In this document: piece by piece, positions 5,073-5,150 of the stretch
Position numbering within the stretch: position 1 is the first letter of the stretch
Layout of the letters: each line of letters starts with the position of its first letter
Assembly (NCBI GenBank): GCA_028822125.1
Contig: JAPKEK010000246.1
Location: forward strand, 1 to 5,150
Source: Pseudomonadales bacterium
Lineage (GTDB): Bacteria; Pseudomonadota; Gammaproteobacteria; Pseudomonadales; Azotimanducaceae
Direction: 5' to 3'
DNA: 5,150 nt
Position numbers and translations under genes: made by a program
Notes under the pieces: model-generated
The model's input: the letters and a program-made list of their open reading frames with translations, nothing else
What the model was told of the DNA's origin: nothing
Database searches by the model: none

Positions 5073-5150
5073 TTAGGTCTTGACCGTGGCTTCCTGCATA
5101 GCGCCTAGAGCCTGTTGGTTGTTCCGAGACGGCACGCGAGCACAGGATTT
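5073..5150 (-). CDS. Possible 3' end of a gene running in from the right edge
   Basis: The minus-strand frame starting at base 5150 is open for 25 codons and ends in TAA-TAG (5073-5075, then 5070-5072), reading ...A-M-Q-E-A-T-V-K-T at its C-terminus. Codon use is acceptable and the tandem stops suggest a real end. A second minus-strand frame is also open, to TGA at 5065-5067, so the frame choice is uncertain. Too short to assign a function. Confidence 0.3.
   Translation of the reverse strand, partial: KSCARVPSRNNQQALGAMQEATVKT

Overview
The window looks like a catabolic stretch of a Gram-negative chromosome. Mid-range GC, tight SD-led operon packing and gene content resembling aerobic, lipid- or ketone-degrading Gammaproteobacteria (many of them marine) suggest this, but no marker gene fixes the taxon. 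There are two transcription units facing each other, plus an unresolved right edge.

Left end (1-524, + strand): a 13-bp tandem repeat lies just upstream of a GTG-started gene with a clean Shine-Dalgarno. The gene encodes a peroxiredoxin-like thioredoxin-fold protein of 158 residues. Its reading frame is interrupted once, by TGA at 180-182, exactly where the family has the first cysteine of its W-C-P-Y-C active site. The downstream 113 codons stay open and family-like. A small stem-loop with a G-starting apical loop lies 7-29 nt after the TGA, as expected for a bacterial SECIS. I read this as a selenoprotein with a U-x-x-C redox motif (Sec45-Pro-Tyr-Cys48), not as a pseudogene. A standard gene caller would split it or lose its N-terminal half. 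This is the highlight of the window.

Middle and right (4757 down to 689, - strand): a compact operon transcribed right to left. The order is an EthA-type Baeyer-Villiger flavin monooxygenase, an HSL-family alpha/beta hydrolase (esterase), a classical short-chain dehydrogenase and an RraA-family protein. Hydrolase and dehydrogenase overlap by ATGA, and dehydrogenase and RraA are 12 bp apart. The enzyme set suggests ketone to ester or lactone (monooxygenase), ester to alcohol plus acid (hydrolase), and alcohol/ketone interconversion (dehydrogenase). RraA may act as a lyase on a downstream oxo-acid. The substrate cannot be read from sequence. A 101-bp gap between monooxygenase and hydrolase holds a perfect 6+6 bp dyad and a consensus-like -35 hexamer.

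Right end (4733-5150, - strand): no gene I recognise. Three short minus-strand frames lie head to tail: the possible 3' end of an upstream gene (5073-5150), a 25-codon ORF (4981-5058), and a 66-codon or longer ORF (4733-4933) that overlaps the monooxygenase start by 25 bp. The last two would join with a single-base frame change, so they may be one small broken gene. No RNA genes, CRISPR arrays or insertion sequences were seen.
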